Below, piece after piece: positions 1-7,304 of a stretch of 64,000 bases of DNA (positions within the stretch are counted from its first letter, which is position 1; each line of letters begins with the position of its first letter). Source of the DNA: Desulfobulbaceae bacterium UBA2273 (GTDB lineage Bacteria; Desulfobacterota; Desulfobulbia; Desulfobulbales; Desulfurivibrionaceae). Where the stretch lies: the NCBI GenBank assembly GCA_002347095.1, contig DDWZ01000022.1, positions 62,001-126,000 of the forward strand. The letters are read 5' to 3'. The notes beneath the pieces were generated by a model that ran no database searches, was not told the DNA's origin, and saw nothing but the letters and a program-made list of their open reading frames with translations. Both the position numbers and the translations under genes were made by a program.

Positions 1-40
1 CATCTCTCTGGAAATAGGCGGTATTCCCTTGGCCGTTCCG

Positions 41-62
41 GACAAGGGACTGTCCCCTGCCA
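41..62. repeat. short REP-like GGGGACA palindrome
   Basis: The stretch upstream of the first gene carries a GGGAC-T-GTCCCC inverted repeat preceded by GACAAGGGA. A related, longer hairpin preceded by the same GACAAGGGA word occurs at 3964-4003. I infer a dispersed REP-type repeat; function unknown. Nothing else is recognisable in positions 1-98 apart from the ribosome binding site of the next gene. Confidence 0.35.
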
Positions 63-98
63 GTAAACCGTAACACCACATAGCGCAAGGAGGTTTGT

Positions 99-536
99 AT
101 GATCCGGCGACTCTGTTTCGGAATCGTTTTCCTATTGTTTTTCACCTCGCTGGCCCACGCGGAAATGGTGAGCATCAAAACGCCCAAGGCACGGATACGT
201 TCCGGGCCGGGAGTGAACCATCCGATCAAGTTTGAACTGGGCACGGGGTATCCCTTGAGGGTGGTGAGCCGCAAGGGCAAGTGGCTCAAGGTGACCGACT
301 ATGAATCGGACACGGGCTGGATCAGTAAAACGCTGGTAAGCAAAATCCCCCATTTGATTGTCAAAACGGAAAAGGCCGTCATCCGGACCGGCCCCGGAAC
401 AAACCAGCGCGTTGTGGGCAATGCCAAACGCGGCGTGGTGTTGCGGACTCTCAAACATCAAAAGGGCTGGGTCCAGATCAAGCACGAATCCGGCCTCGTC
501 GGCTGGATTCAACGCGATACGCTCTGGGGGTGGTGA
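99..536 (+). CDS. secreted protein with two bacterial SH3 domains
   Basis: A 145-residue protein starts with a signal peptide (about residues 1-21, ending SLAHA). Two tandem SH3_3-type domains follow, roughly residues 24-82 and 86-142, each with the GPG and GWI signatures of this fold (RSGPGVNHP and RTGPGTNQ; GWISK and GWIQR). Such domains usually bind cell wall or act as protein-interaction modules in the periplasm. An AAGGAGG ribosome binding site sits 5-6 bases before the ATG, which fixes the start. No enzymatic domain is present. It stands alone upstream of an amino-acid permease. The domain call is firm; the role is unknown. Confidence 0.85.
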   Translation: MIRRLCFGIVFLLFFTSLAHAEMVSIKTPKARIRSGPGVNHPIKFELGTGYPLRVVSRKGKWLKVTDYESDTGWISKTLVSKIPHLIVKTEKAVIRTGPGTNQRVVGNAKRGVVLRTLKHQKGWVQIKHESGLVGWIQRDTLWGW

Positions 537-605
537 GCCCTTCTTTCATGTAATAGACCTGCTTCTCAAGCCCGTCTTTATCACTCCGCGCATCCAGGCA
601 GAACC

Positions 606-2012
606 ATGAAAATATTCCGCACCAAGACCACGACCCCGGACGATTTCGACCATACCGGCCTCCACAAATGCCTCACCGCCTTTGATCTCACTCTGCTGGG
701 GATCGGAGCGATCATCGGCACCGGCATCTTCGTGCTCACCGGCATCGCCGCCGCCACCCAGGCCGGGCCCGCGGTGATCCTCTCCTTTGTCATCGCCGGA
801 ATCGCCTGCGCCTTCGCGGCCCTGGCCTATGCCGAACTTGCCGCCGCCGTGGGAGGCTGCGGCAGCGCCTACGGGTACAGTTACGCAGCCTTCGGCGAGC
901 TGATCGCCTGGATCATCGGTTGGGATTTGATTCTTGAATACGGGGTGGCCACCGCCGCCGTGGCCAACGGCTGGGCCGGCTACTTCAACAACGCCCTCAC
1001 CGCCGTGGGCCTCGCCCTGCCGGACGCCCTGACCAAGGCCCCCATCCTGGGCGGCATCATCAACCTGCCGGCCGCGGGCATCGTCCTGATCCTCATGGTT
1101 CTGCTCATGCTGGGCATGCGGGAGAGCGCCCGCACCAACATGGTGATGGTCTTTGTCAAGCTGCTGACCATTGCGGTGTTCATCGGCGTGGCCATCTTCC
1201 ACGTCAATCCGGAAAACTGGAGCCCGTTCATGCCCTATGGCTGGAGCGGCGAGAGCCCGGAAGGCAAACCCGTCGGGGTGCTGGCCGGCGCGGCCATGGT
1301 GTTTTTTGCCTATGTGGGCTTCGACGCGGTTTCCACCGCAGCGGAAGAGGCAAAGAACCCGCAGCGCGACGTGCCCTTCGGCATCATCTTTTCCCTGGTT
1401 TTCTGCACCGTCATCTATATCGCGGTCGCCGGATTGCTCACCGGAGTGGTGCCCTACACCCAGCTCAACGTGCCTTCGCCCGTGGCCCACTCCCTCCACC
1501 TGCTGGGGATCAACTGGGCCTCGGCCCTGGTCGCCACCGGGGTTATCGCCGGATTGACCACGGTGATGCTCGTCCTCTATTACGGGCTGACCAGGGTCTT
1601 CTTCGCCATGTCCCGCGACGGCCTGATGCCGCCGTTTTTCGCCCAGGTGCATCCCAAAACCAAAACCCCGGTGCGGGTCATCGGACTCTGCGGCCTGATC
1701 ATCGCCCTGATCGCCGGCTTCATCCCCTTGGGCGAGCTGGCCGAATTGGTGAATATCGGCACCCTGGCCGCCTTTGTCTTGGTCTGCCTGGGGGTGGTCG
1801 TTTTGCGCATCAAGCAGCCGCACCTGCACCGGCCCTTCAAAAACCCGCTCAACCCGGTGTTCCCGCTGCTCGGCGCTTTCTCCTGCGCTGCGCTCATGGC
1901 ATTTTTACCCTGGGTTACCTGGCTGCGTTTCGCAATCTGGCTGGCAATCGGAGTAGTGATCTATTTCACCTATTCGATCCGCCACAGCAAACTGAGAGGT
2001 CAAGACAGTTGA
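606..2012 (+). CDS. APC-superfamily amino acid permease (CAT/YfnA-like)
   Basis: The 468-residue inner-membrane protein has about 12 hydrophobic segments. The APC-family glycine-rich first helix is clear (GIGAIIGTGIFVLTG, residues about 35-50), as is the acidic motif after TM2 (AYAELAAAVGGCGSAY). The GFDAVSTAAEEAKNPQRD loop is typical of the CAT/YfnA branch that imports amino acids by proton coupling. Length is normal for the branch. The substrate cannot be read from sequence. Its TGA stop overlaps the TTG start of the next gene, so the two are probably translated together. Confidence 0.9.
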   Translation: MKIFRTKTTTPDDFDHTGLHKCLTAFDLTLLGIGAIIGTGIFVLTGIAAATQAGPAVILSFVIAGIACAFAALAYAELAAAVGGCGSAYGYSYAAFGELIAWIIGWDLILEYGVATAAVANGWAGYFNNALTAVGLALPDALTKAPILGGIINLPAAGIVLILMVLLMLGMRESARTNMVMVFVKLLTIAVFIGVAIFHVNPENWSPFMPYGWSGESPEGKPVGVLAGAAMVFFAYVGFDAVSTAAEEAKNPQRDVPFGIIFSLVFCTVIYIAVAGLLTGVVPYTQLNVPSPVAHSLHLLGINWASALVATGVIAGLTTVMLVLYYGLTRVFFAMSRDGLMPPFFAQVHPKTKTPVRVIGLCGLIIALIAGFIPLGELAELVNIGTLAAFVLVCLGVVVLRIKQPHLHRPFKNPLNPVFPLLGAFSCAALMAFLPWVTWLRFAIWLAIGVVIYFTYSIRHSKLRGQDS

Positions 2013-2881
2013 TTGCCTCCGGATGCCCGACTCGCTCCAGGCTCTCTCGCGTCTGCCTCCTTGCTTTCTGCCTGCTGGCACTTTCCGGCTGCGAAAACAC
2101 CGACCTGCAACTGGCCACGGAGGCCGGCCTTGAGGCCGTGCAGGCCGTCACTCTCTCCGACCGCGACGTGCAGCATCTTGCCCAGCAGGCATCCCTCCAG
2201 AGCGACGGCAAAAATCATCTGGCCCCTCCCGACTCCCGCTATGCCCGGAGGCTCGCACGTCTTACTGGCCAGCACCTTGACGCGGATGGCTTTCGCTTCA
2301 CCTGCAAGGTCTATCTTTCCCCGGAGATCAACGCCTTTGCCATGGCGGACGGGACCATCCGGCTCTACAGCGGCCTCATGGAGATGATGGACGACGGGGA
2401 GCTACGCTTTGTCATCGGCCATGAGATGGGCCATGTGGTGCGAAACCATATCCGCAAAAAACTGCAGCTTGCCTATGCGGCCAGCGCCCTGCGCAAAGGC
2501 ATCGCCTCCCAGGCCGGCACAGCCGGCGCCATCGCCGCCTCCCAGCTTGGAGGGTTTACGGAACTCCTGGTGAACGCCCAGTTCTCCCAACAGGAGGAGC
2601 GGGAGGCGGATGACTACGGCGCCGGTTTCCTGGAACGCCAGGGATACGACCGGAAACCAGCGATCTCGGCCCTGCGGAAACTTGCCACCCTGGGCAACAA
2701 CCACTCCTTTCTAGCCAGCCATCCTGCCCCAGGTGTTCGGGCCGACCGGCTGGAAAAAGAACCGGCAGCCCCGGCGAAAACCGGCCACACCATCGCCGCC
2801 ATCCTGACGCGCCTCCGGCTGCTGCTCCAATCGCTGTATGCACACCTGAAGGCGCTGCTCCCCATCCCGCATTCTCTCTAA
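2009..2881 (+). CDS. M48-family metalloprotease, predicted lipoprotein
   Basis: The best start is TTG at 2009, overlapping the permease stop (TTGA); no in-frame ATG precedes the lipobox. The 290-residue product has a lipoprotein signal (LALSGC, Cys28) and an M48 peptidase domain with the zinc-binding HEMGH at residues 138-142. The downstream EREADDYG helix supplies the third ligand. It resembles short LoiP/YcaL/BepA-type periplasmic proteases that degrade damaged envelope proteins, without a TPR tail. Translation appears coupled to the permease gene, though no functional link is evident. Family is secure; targets are unknown. Confidence 0.85.
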   Translation: MIASGCPTRSRLSRVCLLAFCLLALSGCENTDLQLATEAGLEAVQAVTLSDRDVQHLAQQASLQSDGKNHLAPPDSRYARRLARLTGQHLDADGFRFTCKVYLSPEINAFAMADGTIRLYSGLMEMMDDGELRFVIGHEMGHVVRNHIRKKLQLAYAASALRKGIASQAGTAGAIAASQLGGFTELLVNAQFSQQEEREADDYGAGFLERQGYDRKPAISALRKLATLGNNHSFLASHPAPGVRADRLEKEPAAPAKTGHTIAAILTRLRLLLQSLYAHLKALLPIPHSL

Positions 2882-2949
2882 AAATCCAGCCCTGCCTTGT
2901 TTTCCCCTGCGACTTTTTGTCACATTCCCAAACCGTTTCCCCGGTGGTA

Positions 2950-2975
2950 CCACAATGTAACATGTCACATTGTGG
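2950..2975. promoter_or_regulatory. 26-bp near-perfect palindrome, probable operator
   Basis: CCACAATGT and ACATTGTGG are perfect inverted arms around an 8-base centre that is itself almost symmetric; only one base pair of the 26-bp site breaks symmetry. It lies about 100 bp before the cytochrome-like gene at 3072. A second GC-rich inverted repeat (arms 2982-2989 and 2999-3006) follows at once. The layout fits a dimeric repressor or activator site for that gene. A shorter CCACATTGTGG occurs near 54240 upstream of the O-acetylhomoserine sulfhydrylase. The regulator is not identified. Confidence 0.5.
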
Positions 2976-3071
2976 TTGTCGGCGGGCGCACGTGGACCGC
3001 GCCCGCACAACGCGTGCACGAGCGGGCATGGCCCGTGCACGTTGAAAGAAATCGCCATGGGAGGCACACGC

Positions 3072-3866
3072 ATGACAGAGAGGAAGAAAAGCCAATGTAA
3101 CCAGGAACGCCGTTCTCTTTTGATCGGGGCCGGCAAGATCGCCGCCGGCGCCGCGCTTGTTTCGGCGGGGAGCTTCACCCTGCCCAAGCTGGCCAAGGCC
3201 AAGGCGGCCGCGACACAGTGGCCGTGGCCCTATGTCAAACTCGATCCGGCAAAAACCGCTGACCTCGCCTACGAGGAGTGGTATCGGGTATTCTGCGGAG
3301 CGGCCGTGGTCAGCAGCGTCTTCAGTCAGTTGCGCGAAAAGGTCGGCGAGCCGTACAACTCGTTCCCGGTCGATGCCTTTGTCTTTCTCGAGGGCGGTCA
3401 AGTGGGGTGGGGCACCATCTGCGGCTCGAACGCCGGCGCCAATATGGTGGCCAATCTCATCGTCGGCCCCCGGATTGCCGGGGCCACGGAGGGGCACCTG
3501 ATGAGCGAGGACGTCATGCAGTGGTATTCGGACACCGCCTTGCCGGTTTACGTCCCCAAAAAACCCAAGCAGACCGGCGAGATCGTCAAGACCACCAGCG
3601 AATCTCCCCTCTGTCATGTTTCGGTGGGCAAGTGGATGAAAGCGGCAGGCAAGCCGATCGGCAGCCCTGAGCGCAAGGATCGCTGCGCGCGGGTGGCGGC
3701 CAGCGTGGCCTTTAATCTGGTGACGATGCTGAACGACTGGAAGGACGGCAAGTATGCGGCCAAGAGCACCCATTCCCCGGTCAAGGACTTTGGCATCACC
3801 GGGCAGTTCAACTGCATGGAATGCCATGGCAACAACGTGCCCACGCCGCCGATGGCCAAAAAATAA
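3072..3866 (+). CDS. split-Soret cytochrome-like (C_GCAxxG_C_C family) protein, Tat-type leader
   Basis: The start at 3072 is preferred because GGGAGG lies 7-8 bases upstream; an ATG at 3057 is possible. The product is about 264 residues with a Tat-like leader (ERRSLLIGAGK followed by a hydrophobic stretch). The body carries the spaced cysteines of the C_GCAxxG_C_C family (FCGAA, TICGSNAG, SPLCHVS, RCARVA). One C-terminal haem-attachment motif, CMECH, is present. The arrangement resembles split-Soret cytochrome c of Desulfovibrio, a periplasmic redox protein whose haems meet at a dimer interface. It stands alone behind a strong palindrome. The partner redox enzyme is not evident. Confidence 0.75.
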   Translation: MTERKKSQCNQERRSLLIGAGKIAAGAALVSAGSFTLPKLAKAKAAATQWPWPYVKLDPAKTADLAYEEWYRVFCGAAVVSSVFSQLREKVGEPYNSFPVDAFVFLEGGQVGWGTICGSNAGANMVANLIVGPRIAGATEGHLMSEDVMQWYSDTALPVYVPKKPKQTGEIVKTTSESPLCHVSVGKWMKAAGKPIGSPERKDRCARVAASVAFNLVTMLNDWKDGKYAAKSTHSPVKDFGITGQFNCMECHGNNVPTPPMAKK

Positions 3867-3963
3867 CGCGTTTTTTCGGCTCGCTGTTGCCCGTTTGTTT
3901 TTTTGCCAGACGAGAAACACGAGCGCGCGTTTCGGATAGTTGCTTGTTTCGACAAGGGATCCG

Positions 3964-4003
3964 GGGGACACCCTGCTTAATGGCTCATTAGGCAGGTGTC
4001 CCC
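3964..4003. repeat. long hairpin/REP-like element
   Basis: GGGGACAC, a bulged C and CTGCTTAATG pair with CATTAGGCAG and GTGTCCCC around a 3-base loop: an 18-bp stem with one wobble and one bulge. It lies between the cytochrome-like gene and the convergent yeeE gene pair, so it could act as a bidirectional terminator, but it lacks a T run. Similarity to positions 41-62 suggests a dispersed repeat. Confidence 0.45.
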
Positions 4004-4079
4004 TGGACCCAGACGGATTACGGCGAGAGAGAGAATGCTTGCGAGGCGCGGCCGCTTGCCTGCGCCGATGCCGCGCGGC

Positions 4080-4607
4080 TTACAGCCCCTTCTTTTCGAA
4101 CCAGCGCAAAATCAGGACCCCGCCCGCGACAAAAACGCCGATCACCGGCCAATGGTTGATGCCGAGGAGTTGGGGGATGGTGATTTTGCCCAAATTGCCC
4201 CAGGTGAGCACCGTTTCTTTGATGAAGGGGAAAGACTCGGCATAGAGCGCCGCCCCAACCACCATCCCGGCAATACCCCAGACCGCATCCCAACGGCCTT
4301 CGCCCAAAGCCCCGGCGGAGGTGCCCGGGCAGTAGCCGATCAGCCCCCAGCCCAGCCCGAAGGTCAAGCCGCCGAGAATGGTACCGCCAAGAATAGTCGC
4401 TTTGATGGAAAGTTTCGCGAGCCCCAGATCATGGAGCAGGTAGACCCCGATCATTCCCACCAGCACGCTGGAAAACATGAACTTAATGATGGTCATGTCC
4501 TGAAGACGCAGGGCGCCCAGTTGCTTGTCGTAGCGCAGCACCCTCCCTTTCTGCAGGAAAAATCCGAAGAGCACGCCGGTAATAAGACCTGCCAGGAGTT
4601 GGTTCAT
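4080..4607 (-). CDS. YeeE/YedE-family half transporter, subunit B
   Basis: A 175-residue membrane protein with about four to five hydrophobic helices and a conserved YeeE/YedE motif at mid-protein (LIGYCPGTSAGA, Cys about residue 93). YeeE/YedE proteins move thiosulfate or related sulfur compounds, using conserved cysteines in the pore. This is the half-size form that works as a pair, like PmpA/PmpB. Its ATG overlaps the stop of the upstream half-gene (ATGA), so the two are translationally coupled and probably form one heteromeric channel. Sulfur-anion uptake is inferred from the family; the exact substrate is unknown. Confidence 0.85.
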   Translation of the reverse strand: MNQLLAGLITGVLFGFFLQKGRVLRYDKQLGALRLQDMTIIKFMFSSVLVGMIGVYLLHDLGLAKLSIKATILGGTILGGLTFGLGWGLIGYCPGTSAGALGEGRWDAVWGIAGMVVGAALYAESFPFIKETVLTWGNLGKITIPQLLGINHWPVIGVFVAGGVLILRWFEKKGL

Positions 4608-5131
4608 GATTGCCCTCCCTTACCGTACACAAGACGCGCCATGAGAATGCCGCCGATAAAAAAGCAGATCAACGCGATCAGACCGCTTACTGCTAGCTGG
4701 AGCGAACCGCTCAGCCCGTGACCGCTGGGTCAGCCGTCGGCCAGGCGAGCGCCGTACATGGCGATCGTCCCGCCGGCAAAGGCGGCCATGCCCCGCTTGA
4801 TGGTCGAGGGGCCGAACCTGGCCCGCCACATGTCCGGCACTCCCTGGAATTTGAAGCTACCCGAACTCAACGCCGCGATAAATGAACCGATCAGAATGCC
4901 GATCACAAACATCCACTGCCAGTCAATAATGGGTTTCTCTTTCAAGAAATACTCCATCTGACTGACCCGTTCCGGGCTGAAGAGCTGCTCGATCATCCCG
5001 GCGCCCCGCACGAAGGTGGTCGAGGCTCCGGCATATTTGCCGGTGAGCCAGACCGAGCCGACGATGACCAGTCCGCTCAAGGCCCCTGCCACATAGGGGT
5101 TCCATTGTCCCTTTTCCATTTGCCCTGCCAT
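4604..5131 (-). CDS. YeeE/YedE-family half transporter, subunit A, candidate selenoprotein (in-frame TGA = Sec134)
   Basis: Starting at the ATG at 5131 (AAGGAGG ribosome binding site upstream), the frame runs 133 codons to ARLADG. It meets TGA at 4730-4732, then continues without error for 41 codons (PSGHGLSGSLQLAVSG, then LIALICFFIGG, a membrane helix) to a TGA overlapping the next gene's ATG. In YeeE/YedE homologues this position is the conserved Cys of a G-C-x-SGHG motif. TGA in place of that Cys codon, with an intact frame on both sides and a SECIS-like hairpin 22 nt downstream, points to selenocysteine. A TGC-to-TGA nonsense mutation is the alternative. Termination at the TGA would give a 133-residue truncated protein lacking the last helix. 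Confidence 0.8.
4696..4732 (-). promoter_or_regulatory. candidate bacterial SECIS element with its UGA codon
   Basis: On the minus strand the UGA is followed after 22 nt by the apical loop of the hairpin GCUGAGCG-GUU-CGCUCCAGC (4696-4715). It has eight base pairs and one bulged C on the 3' side. A guanosine is the first loop base and the loop contains GU. Bacterial SECIS hairpins typically lie 16-37 nt after UGA with a G in the first two loop positions, so both criteria are met. This rests on manual folding only. Confidence 0.65.
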
Positions 5132-5325
5132 AATCGCCCTCCTTATGGGTTGCTGCTGGTTGGGGTGAAGGTTTCCCCGCATACCTGACAATATCAAAAT
5201 ACAAAAGCACGGCGGGATTATCCATAAAAAATGGCAATTGTCAGTGAGGCAAGATGTCGCAGGAGGCAAGGCGGGGCACCCGGAGCTACCCCACCCCCAC
5301 ACAGTGTTTGGACCTTAGGCTCGGG

Positions 5326-6081
5326 CTACTCGATGACCATCCGGTTCTTTACCGCAGTCACCCCATTGACGTCGCTGGCGAGTTTGGTGGCCAGTTTCAT
5401 TTCCGCTGCGTTGCGGGCCTTGCCATACAAGGTGACCTTGCCGCGCTTCGTTTCGACCTTGGTATTAATGGCACTGGTCGAATGGTGGGACAACAAGGTC
5501 ATCTTGACCTGGGCGGTGATGGAAGCGTCATCAATCTTCTCGCCCACCGTTCTCTCTTTCTTCGGAGTCTTTGCCACGCTCATCTCATTTTTTACTTCTT
5601 TAACCCCTTCCACATCCTTGGCGTATTCCGTGGTCAATTCCTTTTGTGCCTGACTGCCGGCCTCGCCGCGCAGGGTAACGATGCCGTCTGTAACATCCAC
5701 CTCGGTTGTGGCGGCGCTCACGCTGCGATGAAACAAGAGCGTGACTCTCACTTTTTCCCGGAGCCAGGCATCGGAATTTGCGGTGGGGAATGCGCCTTTC
5801 ACTTCCAGCCTGTTGTCCACGCTCTTGACCCCGGGGAGGCCTGCAACGGTCTCCTGGGCCAAGGATTTGTGGAAATTTTCAGCGACCAACCCGGTCAAGA
5901 TGACGGCGCCATTCTTGGACTCGATTTTAATATCATCACCCTGAAGATATGTTTTGAACACATACGACTGCCTGGCGGAAGATTCGATGCGGCTGTCCAT
6001 ATTTTCAGCCTGCACCGGCGTGTTGAGCACCAGCAGCGCCACCGCTGCTACCAACATAGTAATGGAATGTATTGCTTTCAT
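5326..6081 (-). CDS. periplasmic protein with three BON domains
   Basis: A 251-residue protein with a clear signal peptide ending at about residue 25 (NTPVQA). Three consecutive BON domains follow, about residues 40-105, 108-173 and 183-250. Each shows the family pattern of a variable first helix, I-x-V-x-x-x-x-G-x-V-x-L-x-G and a closing V-x-N motif (GVKSVDNRL, GVKEVKNEM, GVTAVKNRM). BON domains bind phospholipid and are common in envelope-stress proteins such as OsmY. It lies between a Spy-like protein and the YeeE pair on the same strand, so a shared stress-responsive transcript is possible but not shown. Confidence 0.88.
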   Translation of the reverse strand: MKAIHSITMLVAAVALLVLNTPVQAENMDSRIESSARQSYVFKTYLQGDDIKIESKNGAVILTGLVAENFHKSLAQETVAGLPGVKSVDNRLEVKGAFPTANSDAWLREKVRVTLLFHRSVSAATTEVDVTDGIVTLRGEAGSQAQKELTTEYAKDVEGVKEVKNEMSVAKTPKKERTVGEKIDDASITAQVKMTLLSHHSTSAINTKVETKRGKVTLYGKARNAAEMKLATKLASDVNGVTAVKNRMVIE

Positions 6082-6105
6082 GGAATCTCCTTCGTGTCTT
6101 GAGTA

Positions 6106-6615
6106 TTATTTCTTTATCGTCTTTGCCGGTTTTTTCGCACCCGTCTTCACGGGCATCATCTTTTTCATGTTCTTAAACTGTTCATCCGTAATGATAGCCC
6201 GCATCGCTTTCATGGCTTGTAGCATTTCCAAATGATGGGCTACTTGTATCTCGCCAATTTTTCTCGCTGCAGCGCTGGCCTTCTCAAGGTCAAAATCTTT
6301 CACTTCCAGGATATCCCGCAGTTCGATCTCGGCAATCTTCAGGTCCGCCTTGAATCGGGCCTGTTTTTTTTGCATTTCGCTGTGCCCGGGCTTCATTTTC
6401 ATGATCTGGTCATCGGTAAGCCCCATTTTTTCCGCCTGAATGAGGCACATCCCCATCATCTCGCCCATCATGTCCATATTGCCCATTCCCATCATCATCG
6501 GCCCAGGCCCGCCCCCCTGCTGCCGCATGGGCATGTCCATCATCTGGGAAAATGCGGGCATTGGCACGCTCAACGTCAACAGAACTACTGCTGCCAGTTT
6601 TAATAGTGTTTTCAT
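6106..6615 (-). CDS. Spy/CpxP/ZraP-like periplasmic protein, Met-rich N terminus
   Basis: Start at 6615, where an AAAAGGAG ribosome binding site precedes ATG. The 169-residue product has a signal peptide (to about PAFSQ). A methionine-rich segment follows (about residues 25-55; GPMMMGMGNMDMMGEMM). The helical body ends with LTDDQIMKMK and ITDEQFKNMKKM, motifs of the LTxxQ family (Spy, CpxP, ZraP). These proteins act as periplasmic chaperones or metal-stress sensors. The Met-rich stretch suggests copper or another soft metal, an inference only. The C terminus is lysine-rich. Confidence 0.78.
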   Translation of the reverse strand: MKTLLKLAAVVLLTLSVPMPAFSQMMDMPMRQQGGGPGPMMMGMGNMDMMGEMMGMCLIQAEKMGLTDDQIMKMKPGHSEMQKKQARFKADLKIAEIELRDILEVKDFDLEKASAAARKIGEIQVAHHLEMLQAMKAMRAIITDEQFKNMKKMMPVKTGAKKPAKTIKK

Positions 6616-6706
6616 GACACATTCTCCTTTTCTTGTTGTTGTGGGGTATTCTGTGCACCCGCGGCCGGAGGGCAAGGACCCGCCGGTGTGTGGTAAGCCG
6701 CGCATA

Positions 6707-6886
6707 CTATTTCTCGAAAACCTTCTTGATCTGACCGATTTTTTCCTGCACCTTGCCGGCTATCTTTTCACCGGTGCCTTCATCCGCCAACTTTGGGTTA
6801 TCGCTGAGTTTCCCGGCGATCTCCTTGACCTTCCCCTTCAGTTGATGAAACGTGCCTTCCGCCTGGTCCTTCGTGCCGGATTTCAT
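6707..6886 (-). CDS. CsbD-family stress protein
   Basis: A 59-residue ORF begins at an ATG behind AAAGGAGG. The product (starting MKSGTKDQAEGTFHQLKGK) has the CsbD pattern: K-x-Q-x-x-G, a hydrophilic helical body and a second amphipathic segment (GEKIAGKVQEKIGQIKK). CsbD-like proteins are small, abundant general-stress proteins of unknown mechanism. It lies first in a same-strand run of Spy-like, BON and YeeE genes, which supports a stress-linked transcript. Confidence 0.8.
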   Translation of the reverse strand: MKSGTKDQAEGTFHQLKGKVKEIAGKLSDNPKLADEGTGEKIAGKVQEKIGQIKKVFEK

Positions 6887-7092
6887 GGTATTCCTCCTTT
6901 AGGATTTCGAATAGAATTGGATCGCACCGATCGCCTCGCAAGCAAACATGCCTTGAGGTGTGCTCCTATTCTTGAATAGCAGAATGTGTGCCAGGCATAT
7001 TGTTGCCGGGACATACGCTCGCACCATGCTAGAATAATAAGAAATTAAGTGAATACTGCGAGAGGGGGTGAATACTGTGCCAACAGCCGATT

Positions 7093-7127
7093 GTCTGACA
7101 TATCAGGAATCTCCTGATATGTCAGAC
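7093..7127. promoter_or_regulatory. perfect 15-bp inverted repeat with 5-base loop
   Basis: GTCTGACATATCAGG is followed by AATCT and its exact reverse complement. A run of nine T lies 8 bases further on. It sits in the 418-bp gap between the divergent CsbD gene and MFS gene. It may be an operator for either gene or part of an insertion-type repeat. The weak AT-containing stem and the offset T run make it a poor classical terminator. The rest of the gap holds only the dispersed repeat at 7187-7242. Confidence 0.5.
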
Positions 7128-7186
7128 GTGATACTTTTTTTTGGTTCATCCGGAAATTTCGGGGAAAATGGCGAGGCCTTTTTGCT

Positions 7187-7242
7187 GTTCTCTCTTTTTT
7201 CTTTTGCGTGCCCAAAAGAAGAAACAAGAAAAAGGCACCCCA
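7187..7242 (-). repeat. dispersed repeat with TTTGGGCACGCAAA core, copy 1
   Basis: On the minus strand the order is GGGGTGCC, a C/T-rich run, CTTTTGGGCACGCAAAAG and an A/G-rich run. The same order occurs on the plus strand at 16333-16385 with a cleaner stem. The core is palindromic apart from GGGCACG. I infer a small non-coding dispersed element; similar purine/pyrimidine-rich hairpins are common in proteobacterial intergenic DNA. Confidence 0.55.
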
Positions 7243-7304
7243 GCCAGTCCTGGCCCTGCGGGGCTTAGCACTGTAGTATGATGCAAAAAACAAGGAACAT
7301 TTCC

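Noticed and set aside
4604..5131. Frameshifted or broken yeeE pseudogene.
   Set aside because: No shift is needed: the same frame continues past the TGA through a family-like helix to a coupled stop. A pseudogene would not keep a SECIS-like hairpin at the right distance. A point mutation from TGC remains possible and is stated in the entry.
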